The notes beneath the pieces are model-generated. The model was not told where the DNA came from, made no database searches, and was given only the letters and a program-made list of their open reading frames with translations. Positions 17,924 through 26,623 of a stretch of DNA of 35,024 bases are shown here, in pieces (position 1 is the first letter of the stretch; every line of letters begins with the position of its first letter). The position numbers and the translations under genes were made by a program. The stretch is from Coxiellaceae bacterium UBA1530 (GTDB lineage Bacteria; Pseudomonadota; Gammaproteobacteria; Coxiellales; Coxiellaceae): contig DCQA01000058.1 in assembly GCA_002323325.1 (NCBI GenBank), positions 1 to 35,024 on the forward strand, in the 5' to 3' direction.

Positions 17924-19383
17924 ACTGTAATCTCCTGATATTGAAACGGAGTAGGAATGTTGTTGTGCCATTCCGTGTGTTGTTGATATTGATGAGCGAT
18001 TTGTAGTAAGCGATGCTCGCACATGTGCGGTCCGATTAATTGCGCACCGATAGGTAAGCCTTGATGATGGCCACAAGGTAGATTCAAAGCGGGTAGCCCA
18101 GCGAGATTGACCGCAGTGGTGTATCGGTCAGATTGAGCATGTTCACCGGATAATTTGAGAGCCAATGCAACTGAGGGAGTCGTCGGTGTTAAAAGAGCAT
18201 CAACGGTTTTAAATACTGTCATAAAATCGTCTCGGATTAATCGACGTACCTTTTGTGCTCTGACGTAGTAAGCATCGTAGTAACCTGCCGATAAGACATA
18301 GGTCCCTGTAAGGATACGTCGTTGTACTTCGTCACCAAAGGCTTCACTACGCGAGCGGCGATAGCAATCCTCGAGATCTTTTGGGTTATCACAACGATAA
18401 CCAAACCGGACTCCATCGTAACGCGATAGATTTGAGGAACATTCGGCTGGAGCAATCGTGTAATAGCAGCTGAGTGCGTATTCGGCGTGAGGTAAGCTCA
18501 CGCTGGTCAGCTTCGCACCTTGTGATTGCAGTTGACTAGCAACGTGCGAGATAGCATCAGCAATCGCAGGATCACAATCACTAGAGAGATATTCCTCGGG
18601 TATGCCAATACTGAGCCCTTGTATGGATTCTGTGAGTGTGTTGGTTGCATCAGGTAAGGGTTGCGTGAAGCTGGTTGAGTCTTTGGGGTCATGTCCGCTT
18701 AGGAGATTGAGTAATAACGCGCAATCTTCAGCAGTGTGTGCCAAGATGCCTGCCTGATCTAGGCTAGATGCAAATGCTATCATGCCAAATCGAGAAATAG
18801 ACCCATACGTTGGTTTGATACCGGTGAGACCGCAGAATGAAGCAGGCTGTCGAACTGACCCACCAGTATCAGTGCCTGTTGCGGCAGGAGCGAGACGAGC
18901 TGCCACAGCGGCAGCAGATCCGCCAGAAGAGCCACCTGGTGAATGCAGAGGGTTCCATGGATTTTTGACTGCACCAAAGTAGCTGGTTTCATTCGTGCTA
19001 CCCATGGCAAATTCATCAAGGTTTGTTTTTCCTAGCATCACAAGCCCAGCTTGCTCGCAGCGATCGATGATGGTTGCGTTGTAGGGCGCAATGAAGTTAT
19101 CAAGCATTTTAGAGGCAGCACTGGTCTTAACTCCTTTTGTGCAAAAATTATCTTTGTGAGCCAGTGGGATTCCCGTAAGAGGATGTGCTTGTCCTTGAGC
19201 GCGTCTTTGATCTGCGGCGTCAGCCTGTTGAAGTGCTTGCTCGGAAGTAACGGTTATAAAACTATTAAGATTCGTGTCGAAATGGCGGATGCGGTCGAGG
19301 TAGTGTTGCGTGAGTTCACGAGACGATACCCGTTTTTGTACTAAATCATCGGCTAATTCGGTTAATGTTTGGGTGTGATGCAT
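17920..19383 (-). CDS. gatA: Asp-tRNA(Asn)/Glu-tRNA(Gln) amidotransferase subunit A
   Basis: GatA is the glutaminase/amidase that frees ammonia from glutamine for GatB. The 487 residues carry the amidase signature with the Ser-cisSer-Lys triad: Lys77 in LAHKDNFC, Ser152 in PGGSSGGSAAA and Ser176 in GTDTGGSVRQPAS. It starts 10 bp after the gatC stop, and its own stop overlaps the gatB start. With gatC and gatB this gives the full GatCAB complex, which implies that the organism makes Gln-tRNA and/or Asn-tRNA by the indirect route; whether glnS or asnS also exist cannot be seen here. Confidence 0.98.
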   Translation of the reverse strand: MHHTQTLTELADDLVQKRVSSRELTQHYLDRIRHFDTNLNSFITVTSEQALQQADAADQRRAQGQAHPLTGIPLAHKDNFCTKGVKTSAASKMLDNFIAPYNATIIDRCEQAGLVMLGKTNLDEFAMGSTNETSYFGAVKNPWNPLHSPGGSSGGSAAAVAARLAPAATGTDTGGSVRQPASFCGLTGIKPTYGSISRFGMIAFASSLDQAGILAHTAEDCALLLNLLSGHDPKDSTSFTQPLPDATNTLTESIQGLSIGIPEEYLSSDCDPAIADAISHVASQLQSQGAKLTSVSLPHAEYALSCYYTIAPAECSSNLSRYDGVRFGYRCDNPKDLEDCYRRSRSEAFGDEVQRRILTGTYVLSAGYYDAYYVRAQKVRRLIRDDFMTVFKTVDALLTPTTPSVALALKLSGEHAQSDRYTTAVNLAGLPALNLPCGHHQGLPIGAQLIGPHMCEHRLLQIAHQYQQHTEWHNNIPTPFQYQEITV

Positions 19384-19392
19384 GGTTATTTC

Positions 19393-19689
19393 CTAGTTAG
19401 ATGATTCTAGAACGGCAGGTACTATGTAGAGACTATCGCGGACATGCACTGTGGGTGTTTGTTCGTTGTGGACAACCGCGTCAACTGTTGCGGTATCCTT
19501 GCGTAGGGGCTGATATACGTCGAGAGGATGAGTCAGAGGCTGAGTATCATGGAGCTCTATCTCAGTGAGACGATGGGCTAAAGTGAGAAAGTAATCAATT
19601 TTTTTTTGAAGCTGGTCAGTGTGTACACCGTCTATTTCCAGTTTTGCTAAATTGGCCAGTTGTGCGAGTTCTTCAGTGGAGAGAGTCAT
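19393..19689 (-). CDS. gatC: Asp-tRNA(Asn)/Glu-tRNA(Gln) amidotransferase subunit C
   Basis: Small subunit that wraps around GatA and GatB and stabilises the complex. At 98 residues it has the normal length and the family pattern: LSTEELAQLANLAKLEID at the N-terminus, a central KIDYFLTLAHRLTEID-like helix, then TQPLTHPLDVYQPLRKDT. The C-terminal DSLYIVPAVLES matches the usual ending before gatA. First gene of the gatC-gatA-gatB operon, divergent from mreB. Confidence 0.96.
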   Translation of the reverse strand: MTLSTEELAQLANLAKLEIDGVHTDQLQKKIDYFLTLAHRLTEIELHDTQPLTHPLDVYQPLRKDTATVDAVVHNEQTPTVHVRDSLYIVPAVLESSN

Positions 19690-19951
19690 GTCTTATCCTG
19701 ATGATGGAATATGTCTGCGATGATAGTCGAGTCCTGTGATGAAGTGAAGTTTTAAGTGTGCCTTGAAGCGTAGTGTTTACCTGATATCTTTTGGTGTCGT
19801 AAAAGTGAAGTCTTGAGCCATTATTCACAGGGTTCAATAATAGCTCGGGAGGGCTCGACGGGTGTCCTTTTATCAGTTACAGTATCGAGTCGAAAAATTC
19901 GAGAGGTCAACAAGGCCTTACTGCTAACACTGTAAAATTAGAGTACAAATT
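19690..19951. promoter_or_regulatory. gatC-mreB divergent intergenic region
   Basis: 262 bp that must hold the promoters for gatCAB (minus) and mreB (plus). An inverted repeat TCGAA-AAA-TTCGA lies roughly 55 bases before mreB. No textbook -35/-10 pair stands out in either direction. The gatCAB/mreBCD head-to-head arrangement is conserved in many gammaproteobacteria. Confidence 0.4.
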
Positions 19952-21001
19952 ATGTGGTTTAAAAAGCTTCGCGGTCTGTTTTCCAATGATATTTCAATCG
20001 ATCTTGGAACAGCTAACACACTCATCTTTGTTCGTGATCAGGGTATTGTATTAGCAGAACCCTCTGTGGTCGCATTGCGTCAAGACATGTCTTCCGGTCA
20101 AGGTCGTGTGGCAGCAGTAGGTTCGGAGGCAAAGCGAATGTTAGGTCGAACACCTGGAAATATCAAAGCTACACGTCCCTTAAAGGACGGTGTAATTGCT
20201 GATTTTCATGTGACCGAAAAAATGCTCCAACATTTCATTAACAAAGTGCATGAAACGAAATTTTTACGTCCTAGTCCGCGTGTTTTGGTCTGTGTGCCAT
20301 GTGGTTCTACCCAAGTTGAACGTCGTGCCATCAAAGAGTCTGCGCTGGGTGCTGGTGCACGCGAAGTTTATTTGATCGAAGAGCCTATGGCTGCTGCAAT
20401 GGGTGCCGGCTTGCCAGTGGATGAAGCTACAGGGTCTATGGTAGTCGATATCGGTGGTGGTACAACTGAAGTTGCTATCATCTCTCTAAATGGGGTTGTC
20501 TATTCACAATCTGTAAGAATTGGTGGTGACCGTTTTGATGAAGCGATTGTTAATTACGTTCGTCGCAACTATGGCTCACTGATTGGCGAAACAACAGCAG
20601 AGCGCATCAAGCAAGACATTGGGACTGCTTTCCCGATGAGTGATGTCAAAGAAATGGAAGTGCGTGGGCGTAATCTTGCTGAAGGTGTGCCTCGTAGTTT
20701 TACACTCAATAGCAATGAGATTTTGGAAGCTCTGCAAGAGCCTTTAACCGGCATTGTGGGAGCAGTTAGAGCAGCCTTAGAGCAAGCACCACCCGAGTTG
20801 GCATCAGATATCGCTGAGCGTGGGATGGTGTTAACTGGAGGCGGTGCCTTGCTAAAAGATTTAGACCGGTTACTGATGGAGGAAACTGGTCTGCCTGTAT
20901 TAGTGGCAGAAGATCCTCTAACCTGTGTCGCTCGTGGTGGTGGTCGTGCTTTAGAGCTTGTCGAAATGCTTGGTGGTGGTAACCTGCTAGCACACGAGTA
21001 A
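19952..21001 (+). CDS. mreB: Rod-shape-determining protein MreB
   Basis: Bacterial actin that directs side-wall peptidoglycan synthesis and rod shape under the inner membrane. The 349 residues begin with a short amphipathic Trp-Phe-Lys-Lys stretch (MWFKKLRGLF), a likely membrane anchor. Actin-fold phosphate 1 (ISIDLGTANTLIF), connect 1 (EEPMAAAMGAGLP), phosphate 2 (MVVDIGGGTTEVAIISL) and the adenosine motif (GMVLTGGGALLKDL) follow. An AGAG-type ribosome-binding site precedes the ATG. It is first in a plus-strand run with glk, mreC, mreD and tldD. Confidence 0.98.
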   Translation: MWFKKLRGLFSNDISIDLGTANTLIFVRDQGIVLAEPSVVALRQDMSSGQGRVAAVGSEAKRMLGRTPGNIKATRPLKDGVIADFHVTEKMLQHFINKVHETKFLRPSPRVLVCVPCGSTQVERRAIKESALGAGAREVYLIEEPMAAAMGAGLPVDEATGSMVVDIGGGTTEVAIISLNGVVYSQSVRIGGDRFDEAIVNYVRRNYGSLIGETTAERIKQDIGTAFPMSDVKEMEVRGRNLAEGVPRSFTLNSNEILEALQEPLTGIVGAVRAALEQAPPELASDIAERGMVLTGGGALLKDLDRLLMEETGLPVLVAEDPLTCVARGGGRALELVEMLGGGNLLAHE

Positions 21002-21054
21002 CGTCTGTTTTATACAATCAATCAATTCAAGATCATTTAATAGAGAGTGGATCT

Positions 21055-22104
21055 ATGAGCACGCGTTCTTACATTGTTTGGGATCTGGGTGGTACTAAGT
21101 GCGCCGCAGCACATGTTTCAGTGACTGAGGATGAAGTCTATTCTATCGTTAAAACTGATACAGTTAGATTAACAGAGGTTGATTCACTTGAGGCCATGGT
21201 TGAGCGCTTTGAAACACATTTAGACCTTCGTTTCTCTGAGGCAGATGCGATGTGTATTGCCGGTGCAGGCCTTTATGATGGAGAGAAGCTTGTCAATGCA
21301 AATCCTTATCCGTTTGAAATGCATTTAGGTACGATGGCGTCACGTGAGCATTGGCCTGAATTAAGCGTTGTGCATGATTACACGCCAGTGATTTGCCGAG
21401 GATTCATTGACGCGGGTCGGTGTTACTCAGAGGGTATTATTACGATCAATTCAGGAACAATGGACCCACACGGGCGTCGTATAGCTTTTGGTATGGGAAC
21501 GGGTTTAGGGTTGAAGGATGGTGTCATGTTACCCAGTGGTGAGTTATGGTTGGGTCATAACGAAATGGGTCACATTGGTCTATCTTGCCCACCGTTTGCT
21601 AGTAAAGAGGATATGGAGCGCCATACCGCATGGCTAGCTTTTTTACAGTCTCATTACCCAGAATTACCGGTGTCTTTTGAGACCGTTTTGTCTGGTCGCG
21701 GCTTGGCTTTATTGCATCAATTCTCTGCCGGTCTGAAAGAACCTGTTTCACCTCGTCAAGTGCAGATTGAGGTTGCTCAAGACTCCGATATTACTCAGAA
21801 GACATTGTCATTGTACACCTGGTATTTAGGATTATTTCTTTGCACAGTTCAATTAGCTTTTATGCCTTCGGGTGGTATTTGGATGGCAGGTGGTTTAGTC
21901 GAGCGCGTACCTCAAATCTTTTCAGATCAATATCGTGACTATTTACAGCGAGGATTATCTTCTTCATCGGTGTACGCCGACTTTCGTGAGTCAATTCCTG
22001 TCTTTGGTTTAATTGAACCGCCGCATGTCCTATTAGGCGCGGCATACTATGCTCATCATCGCCAGACCATTGAACAGCGTGAAATGCTAGTTAAGACATC
22101 ATGA
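21055..22104 (+). CDS. glk: Glucokinase (Glk family), located between mreB and mreC
   Basis: Phosphorylates glucose to glucose-6-phosphate with ATP. The 349 residues show the N-terminal phosphate-binding DLGGTKC (residues 10-16), the catalytic region with VVHDYTPV, the GMGTGLGLKDG loop, the glucose-binding ExGH-type element (GHNEMGHIGLS), and SFETVLSGRGLALLHQF as in E. coli Glk. ROK-type zinc motifs are absent, so it belongs to the classical Glk family. It starts 53 bp after mreB and ends 45 bp before mreC, same strand, so it is probably in the mre operon. That position is unusual: mreB and mreC are normally adjacent. A glucose-specific role is inferred; related hexose kinases cannot be excluded. 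Confidence 0.85.
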   Translation: MSTRSYIVWDLGGTKCAAAHVSVTEDEVYSIVKTDTVRLTEVDSLEAMVERFETHLDLRFSEADAMCIAGAGLYDGEKLVNANPYPFEMHLGTMASREHWPELSVVHDYTPVICRGFIDAGRCYSEGIITINSGTMDPHGRRIAFGMGTGLGLKDGVMLPSGELWLGHNEMGHIGLSCPPFASKEDMERHTAWLAFLQSHYPELPVSFETVLSGRGLALLHQFSAGLKEPVSPRQVQIEVAQDSDITQKTLSLYTWYLGLFLCTVQLAFMPSGGIWMAGGLVERVPQIFSDQYRDYLQRGLSSSSVYADFRESIPVFGLIEPPHVLLGAAYYAHHRQTIEQREMLVKTS

Positions 22105-22149
22105 TTAGTCTTTAGAGCAATGCTTCCATAGCAGAAGGATAGAGCACGT

Positions 22150-22998
22150 ATGAAAACACTGTTTCGGAGAACCTCTGCTTCATTGATTCAATGCGCTTGT
22201 TGTGTTGTTTTGGCAATTATTCTCATGGTCTTTGACTATCAGTCTATGACTTTTCATCACTGGCGTGATCAAGCTGAAATTATAATAGCGCCAGTGCGAG
22301 GATTGGTTGGTTTTCCTATTCATGTTTCCCAATGGATAGCCTCGAATATTACTTCACAGCAGGCTTTGATTGAGGAAAATGCTAGCTTGCGTGCGAGGCA
22401 ACTTCTTCTGCAAGCGAAATTACATCATATGTTGCTACTGGAGCGAGAAAATACTCAACTAAAAGAGCTATTAAAATCGACGGATACCGTTGAGGGAAAG
22501 GTTAAAGTGGCTCAATTACTCTCGATTGATTTAGATCCAGCACTAGATCAGGTGATGTTAAACAAAGGTCGTTCATTTGGTGTGTCATTAGGGCAGCCTG
22601 TTTTAGATGCGCACGGTGTTATGGGTCAGGTTGTTGGCTTAACGAATAGCACCAGCAAAGTCTTATTAATTTCAGATAAACAGTTTGCTATACCTGTCTT
22701 AGATCAGCGTAGTGGTGTTCGTGCCGTCGCTCAAGGCCTGGGGCACTCCCATGCATTACAATTAGTCAACGGTTATGGCGAGCAAGATGTTAAAGTGGGC
22801 GATTTATTCGTGTCATCTGGGTTTGGCTTGCGTTTTCCAGCGGGTTACCCTGTGGGGCGTGTGATCAGAATTAAACCCATCAAGGGCAGTTATCATTCAA
22901 ATATTACCTTGTCAATCCTGGCACACCTGGATCGATCCGAACAAGTTGTTTTAGCTTGGCCAAATTCAACAAGAGAGCAATCAGATGATCACCAGTGA
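22150..22998 (+). CDS. mreC: Rod-shape-determining protein MreC
   Basis: Inner-membrane protein with a large periplasmic domain that links MreB to the elongasome (PBP2, RodA). The 282 residues have one N-terminal membrane helix (about 10-28), a coiled coil rich in Leu, Glu and Gln (about 68-105, LIEENASLRARQLLLQ and following) and two beta-barrel-like subdomains with GVMGQVVGLTNSTSKVLLISD and GDLFVSSGFGLRFPAGYPVG, typical of MreC. AGAAGGATAG lies before the ATG. Its last 14 bases overlap mreD. Confidence 0.97.
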   Translation: MKTLFRRTSASLIQCACCVVLAIILMVFDYQSMTFHHWRDQAEIIIAPVRGLVGFPIHVSQWIASNITSQQALIEENASLRARQLLLQAKLHHMLLLERENTQLKELLKSTDTVEGKVKVAQLLSIDLDPALDQVMLNKGRSFGVSLGQPVLDAHGVMGQVVGLTNSTSKVLLISDKQFAIPVLDQRSGVRAVAQGLGHSHALQLVNGYGEQDVKVGDLFVSSGFGLRFPAGYPVGRVIRIKPIKGSYHSNITLSILAHLDRSEQVVLAWPNSTREQSDDHQ

Positions 22999-23485
22999 TT
23001 ATGATATTCACCGTCAGAAGTGGCGCATTCGTTGTATCTGGTGCCTATCACTACTGGTTGCCATGATGTGGAATGTTATTCCTCGTTCGCACGTTTGGCA
23101 TGCGGTATTACCTGATGGTGTGTTTATAGTGCTAATTTACTGGTTTTTGATAGATAATACACCGCGAGGATTAGTTTCCGTGTTTTTTATAGGGTTGTTA
23201 ACGGATTTATCTTTGGGTTCATTGCTTGGGTTGCATGCAATGATTTATAGCATCATGATGTTTGCTGTCTTAAGGTGGAGAAAAGTGTTAAGTGCGCTAC
23301 CTATTTGGCAGCAAGGTCTGGTTGTTGCTTTATTAGTTGTGCTATTTAATGGTTTGCAGTGGACTGTATTCGCTCAAGTTGGTTTATCGATGAGTGCCTG
23401 GTCTTGGTTGTCACCATGGATAGCGGGATATTGCATCTGGCCATTACTAGTGGTCGGAATGCAGGCAGTCATGTTGCGACGGTGA
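22985..23485 (+). CDS. mreD: Rod-shape-determining protein MreD
   Basis: Small integral membrane partner of MreC. The 166 residues are strongly hydrophobic with about five predicted helices. The family pattern is visible in PDGVFIVLIYWFLIDNTPRG and the GLLTDLSLGSLLGLHAM stretch. The start lies inside the end of mreC (14-base overlap), which indicates translational coupling. The gene next downstream is tldD; rng, which often sits between mreD and tldD, is absent. Confidence 0.95.
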   Translation: MITSDYDIHRQKWRIRCIWCLSLLVAMMWNVIPRSHVWHAVLPDGVFIVLIYWFLIDNTPRGLVSVFFIGLLTDLSLGSLLGLHAMIYSIMMFAVLRWRKVLSALPIWQQGLVVALLVVLFNGLQWTVFAQVGLSMSAWSWLSPWIAGYCIWPLLVVGMQAVMLRR

Positions 23486-23533
23486 AATCACCAATTTTAC
23501 TAGAAATGCATTGAGATAAATGAGGTAGATTGC

Positions 23534-24973
23534 ATGGATATTATTCAACAGGTCACTAATGACTTACTAGGCTCAGACCACTTAGACGTTGGATTATTAG
23601 AATCTGTGTTAGGTCAGTCAATGTCACCCGCTGTGGATTTCGCGGATCTTTTCTTGCAGGCCTCTGTTGAAGAGAGTTGGTTACTTGATGAAGGTATTGT
23701 TAAGCAAGCTGACTTTGATATGGAGCGTGGTTTCGGTTTACGTGTGATAAGTGGTTCTCAAACGGGTTTTGCTTATGCGGATGATATCTCTAAAATCGCA
23801 TTGAACAATGCAGTTTCATCTGCGCGTTCGATCGTTCAAAGTGGTCAAACAGGAGGAATTGCCCTATTAAATCCTACAGCTCCCAAAGCGTTGTATGCTT
23901 CTTCCAATCCGCTCACTTCATTATCAGATCAGAGAAAGGTGACGTTATTACAACGCATTGATGCTGTGGCGCGAGCAAAAGATCCCAGAGTAAAGCAAGT
24001 AACAGCGCATTTATCAGCATCATACGATAACGTGTTAGTGCTCAATAGCGATGGTGTGTTAGCGGCAGATATTCGCCCATTGGTATCTTGTTCTGTTCGT
24101 GTTGTTGTTGAGCATAATGGGCAGCGAGAGGTGGGTAATGCGGGTGGTGGAAGTCGTACGGATTACCAGTTTTTTATGGATGATGATGTGGCTATGCAAT
24201 ACGTTGAAAAAGCAGTGAGGCAAGCCTGTACTAATTTAGAAGCCATACCGGCCCCAGCAGGAATGATGCCTGTGGTGTTAGCGCCTGGATGGCCTGCAGT
24301 ATTATTGCATGAAGCAGTGGGTCATGGGTTAGAGGCTGACTTTAATCGTAAAGGAAGCTCTGCATTTAGCCATCGTATGGGAGACATGGTAGCTTCACCG
24401 TTGTGTACCATTGTTGATGACGGAACAATCGTTGATCGCCGAGGATCACTGACGATTGATGATGAAGGAACATCATCACAGTGTACGGTATTAATTGAGA
24501 AGGGTCGTTTAAAAGGTTACATGTACGATCGCCTCAACGCGAGACTGATGGGAAAAAAATCAACAGGTAACGGGCGTCGTGAGTCATATGCCTCATTAGT
24601 TCTGCCACGGATGACTAATACGTACATGTTACCTGGTGAGAGTGAGCCAGATGAAATCCTTGCGTCGGTTAAGCGTGGGATATATGCCGTTGATTTTTCC
24701 GGTGGGGAGGTCGATATCACGTCTGGTAAATTTGTCTTTAGTGCCAGTGAGGCTTATCTAATTGAAGATGGTAAAGTGACACACCCTGTTAAAGGGGCGA
24801 CATTAATTGGTAACGGCCCTGAGGTCTTACATAAAGTGTCTATGGTGGGTAATGATCTAGATTTCGATAAAGGGCAGGGTATGTGCGGTAAAGATGGTCA
24901 GTCGGTAGAGGTGGGTGTTGGTCAGCCAACCTTGAAAGTGGATGGTATGACGGTTGGTGGTCAGCAAGAATAA
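23534..24973 (+). CDS. tldD: Metalloprotease TldD
   Basis: Forms the TldD/TldE heterodimeric zinc protease, which degrades unfolded peptides and takes part in maturing some ribosomal peptides such as microcin B17. The 479 residues carry the zinc-binding HExxxH as HEAVGH (His259, Glu260, His264) in LLHEAVGHGLEADFNRKG. The C-terminal part has MYDRLNARLMGKKSTGNGRRES and the GNGPEVLHKVSMVGNDL segment conserved in TldD. It is 48 bp after mreD on the same strand. tldE (pmbA) is not in the window. Confidence 0.97.
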   Translation: MDIIQQVTNDLLGSDHLDVGLLESVLGQSMSPAVDFADLFLQASVEESWLLDEGIVKQADFDMERGFGLRVISGSQTGFAYADDISKIALNNAVSSARSIVQSGQTGGIALLNPTAPKALYASSNPLTSLSDQRKVTLLQRIDAVARAKDPRVKQVTAHLSASYDNVLVLNSDGVLAADIRPLVSCSVRVVVEHNGQREVGNAGGGSRTDYQFFMDDDVAMQYVEKAVRQACTNLEAIPAPAGMMPVVLAPGWPAVLLHEAVGHGLEADFNRKGSSAFSHRMGDMVASPLCTIVDDGTIVDRRGSLTIDDEGTSSQCTVLIEKGRLKGYMYDRLNARLMGKKSTGNGRRESYASLVLPRMTNTYMLPGESEPDEILASVKRGIYAVDFSGGEVDITSGKFVFSASEAYLIEDGKVTHPVKGATLIGNGPEVLHKVSMVGNDLDFDKGQGMCGKDGQSVEVGVGQPTLKVDGMTVGGQQE

Positions 24974-25246
24974 CAGCACCACACTACTTACTAGTTTGCG
25001 GCAAATAAATTATAGATTAAGGGTTCTTGGTTTAGACGCGACCACTAAAAGCGCTTGCTACAAGTTGCTGTGTAGGGGAACCGATGCGCCGCTCATCGTA
25101 CAACCAGGTTTCTAGCGCCGCTCAGATGTACATGCTGTCTTTGCTAGCAGTTGGCCCACCGATACCTCCGACGGTGCACATTGGAAGGATACTTTGCATT
25201 AGTTGGCCTCTTATTCAGTAGAGCCATATCATCAGATAATCTCAGA
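24974..25246. other. Gene-free stretch with short repeats after tldD
   Basis: Looks more GC-rich than its flanks. It contains a 10-base direct repeat GCGCCGCTCA at 25086-25095 and 25115-25124 (29-base period) and a CGATG/CATCG hairpin at 25082-25098. On the minus strand a reading frame from ATG 25199 to TAA 25032 has one in-frame TGA at 25122-25124 and reads like protein, with a Gly-rich segment (TVGGIGGPTASKDSMYI). It may be a decayed gene or a structured RNA; I recognise neither. No terminator for tldD is evident. Confidence 0.4.
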
Positions 25247-26482
25247 TTAATTTCGTATTATTTGCTCGATGAGTCGCAGTTGATGACGATAATAATAGAG
25301 TAAGCAGATGCCTGCTAGACTTTGTATGCATGCAGGGATCGCTAAGGGTAATGTGGAGTGTATGTGTTTTGCGATGATTAATCCGATGAAGCCCGCATAT
25401 AAAAACCGACAAGCACCACCTAATGCAGCAGCCATACCAGATTGGTGGCTAAAAGGAATCATGGAGCCGCCACTACCGGCCCCTAAGCAAAATGTACCGC
25501 CAATACCAATAATTACCATAGGTAACACAAAGCCATACAGTGTCAGCCCATAGAACTGATTGATGGCTAGCATAAAAATTGCACCTAGGAATGTGATAAG
25601 CAACCCATAGAGTACGGTATTAAATATACCAATTTTTTCAACAATCATTCCAGAAATTAGGCTACCTAGAAATAGTGAAATACCCATAAAGCAGAAATAA
25701 TAGCCATAATGTAGTTCGGGGACATGGAGTAACGTGATGATTAATATTGGTGATATTGCACAAAAGATAAATAAGTAAGAGAGACCAAAAGCGCTCGTCA
25801 GGGTGTAGATAAAAAACGTACGATGACTAAAAATAATTAAGTAGGAGGATAAAAGTTTCGAAGTGATGGGTTGGCGTCGTGATTGGGGCCAACTCTCAGG
25901 TATGAACATAAAATACAGGCTGCCTGCAAGAATACTGATGACTAGAAGGCTTTCAAAAGTCGCGGGCCACCCAAAATGTACATCAAGATAACTGCCTATA
26001 AAGGGACCAAACATTGGTGAAATTGCAATCGCTCCGTTTAAGTAACTATACACCTTCGCAAGCTTCTGGTCGTTACAAAGGTCCCTAGCAATGGCAAAGC
26101 TTAGAACCAACATACCGCAAGAGCCAATGGCTTGCAGAGTACGCCCTAAGATCAAAGCTGATAGTGTGTCTGCTTGAGAGCAAATCATACTAGCTATTGT
26201 AAATATACAGATGGTCAGGAAAGTGATACGACGTCTTCCAAAGCGATCGGTTAATGGACCAAAAAATAGTTGAGAAAAGCCACTAACAAGCATGAATAGG
26301 TTGAGCGTCAGTTGCATCTGTGCAATCGAGACATGAAAGCTGCGTGTTAGTGTGGGTACAGCTGGGATGTAAATATCCATTGCAAAAGCTAAAGCTATGG
26401 CTAGTGGTGTTAAGCAGAAGACAATACGAGTAACGGATAATTGCGGCATAGTGTGATTTGCTGACATCAATAAAAAAGTCAT
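25247..26482 (-). CDS. MFS multidrug transporter, Bcr/CflA family
   Basis: Predicted 12-helix proton-driven efflux carrier of 411 residues. Bcr/CflA marks are the first-helix AFAMDIYIPAVPTL with the membrane-embedded Asp of DHA1 pumps, FSQLFFGPLTDRFGRRR (motif A, about residues 69-85), LGRTLQAIGSCGMLVLSFAIARDL, and MFGPFIGSYLDVHFGW (motif C region). Members export drugs such as bicyclomycin or small metabolites including amino acids. Two starts are possible (26482 and the MSANHTM start at 26467); neither has a clear ribosome-binding site. It is divergent from the potassium channel gene. The substrate is unknown. Confidence 0.85.
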   Translation of the reverse strand: MTFLLMSANHTMPQLSVTRIVFCLTPLAIALAFAMDIYIPAVPTLTRSFHVSIAQMQLTLNLFMLVSGFSQLFFGPLTDRFGRRRITFLTICIFTIASMICSQADTLSALILGRTLQAIGSCGMLVLSFAIARDLCNDQKLAKVYSYLNGAIAISPMFGPFIGSYLDVHFGWPATFESLLVISILAGSLYFMFIPESWPQSRRQPITSKLLSSYLIIFSHRTFFIYTLTSAFGLSYLFIFCAISPILIITLLHVPELHYGYYFCFMGISLFLGSLISGMIVEKIGIFNTVLYGLLITFLGAIFMLAINQFYGLTLYGFVLPMVIIGIGGTFCLGAGSGGSMIPFSHQSGMAAALGGACRFLYAGFIGLIIAKHIHSTLPLAIPACIQSLAGICLLYYYRHQLRLIEQIIRN

Positions 26483-26544
26483 TGTAAGCTAACTGACTTA
26501 AAAATTCCTTAAAGACATCATTCTTTCTGTAAACCTGACGTTCT

Positions 26545-26587
26545 GACTTTACTAAAAGTCGTTAAATGATTGAATATTCGATATAAT
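26545..26587 (+). promoter_or_regulatory. Candidate promoter with overlapping operator-like palindrome
   Basis: A consensus TATAAT at 26582-26587 stands 36 bases before the channel start. A perfect inverted repeat GACTTT-ACTA-AAAGTC lies at 26545-26560, just where a -35 and its upstream side would be. No good -35 hexamer is visible, which fits an activator- or repressor-controlled promoter. The palindrome also lies in the leader side of the divergent MFS gene and could affect both. Confidence 0.4.
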
Positions 26588-26623
26588 GTCAGTGTTTTTT
26601 AAAAGTGACCACGGAGAGTTCAC

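Noticed and set aside
17924..18076. N-terminal extension of gatB by 51 residues
   Set aside because: It lies inside gatA in another frame; the ATG at 17921-17923 has AGGAGA and gives the conserved GatB N-terminus.
25086..25124. CRISPR-like direct repeat
   Set aside because: Only two copies of a 10-base unit with no further spacing pattern and no cas genes nearby.
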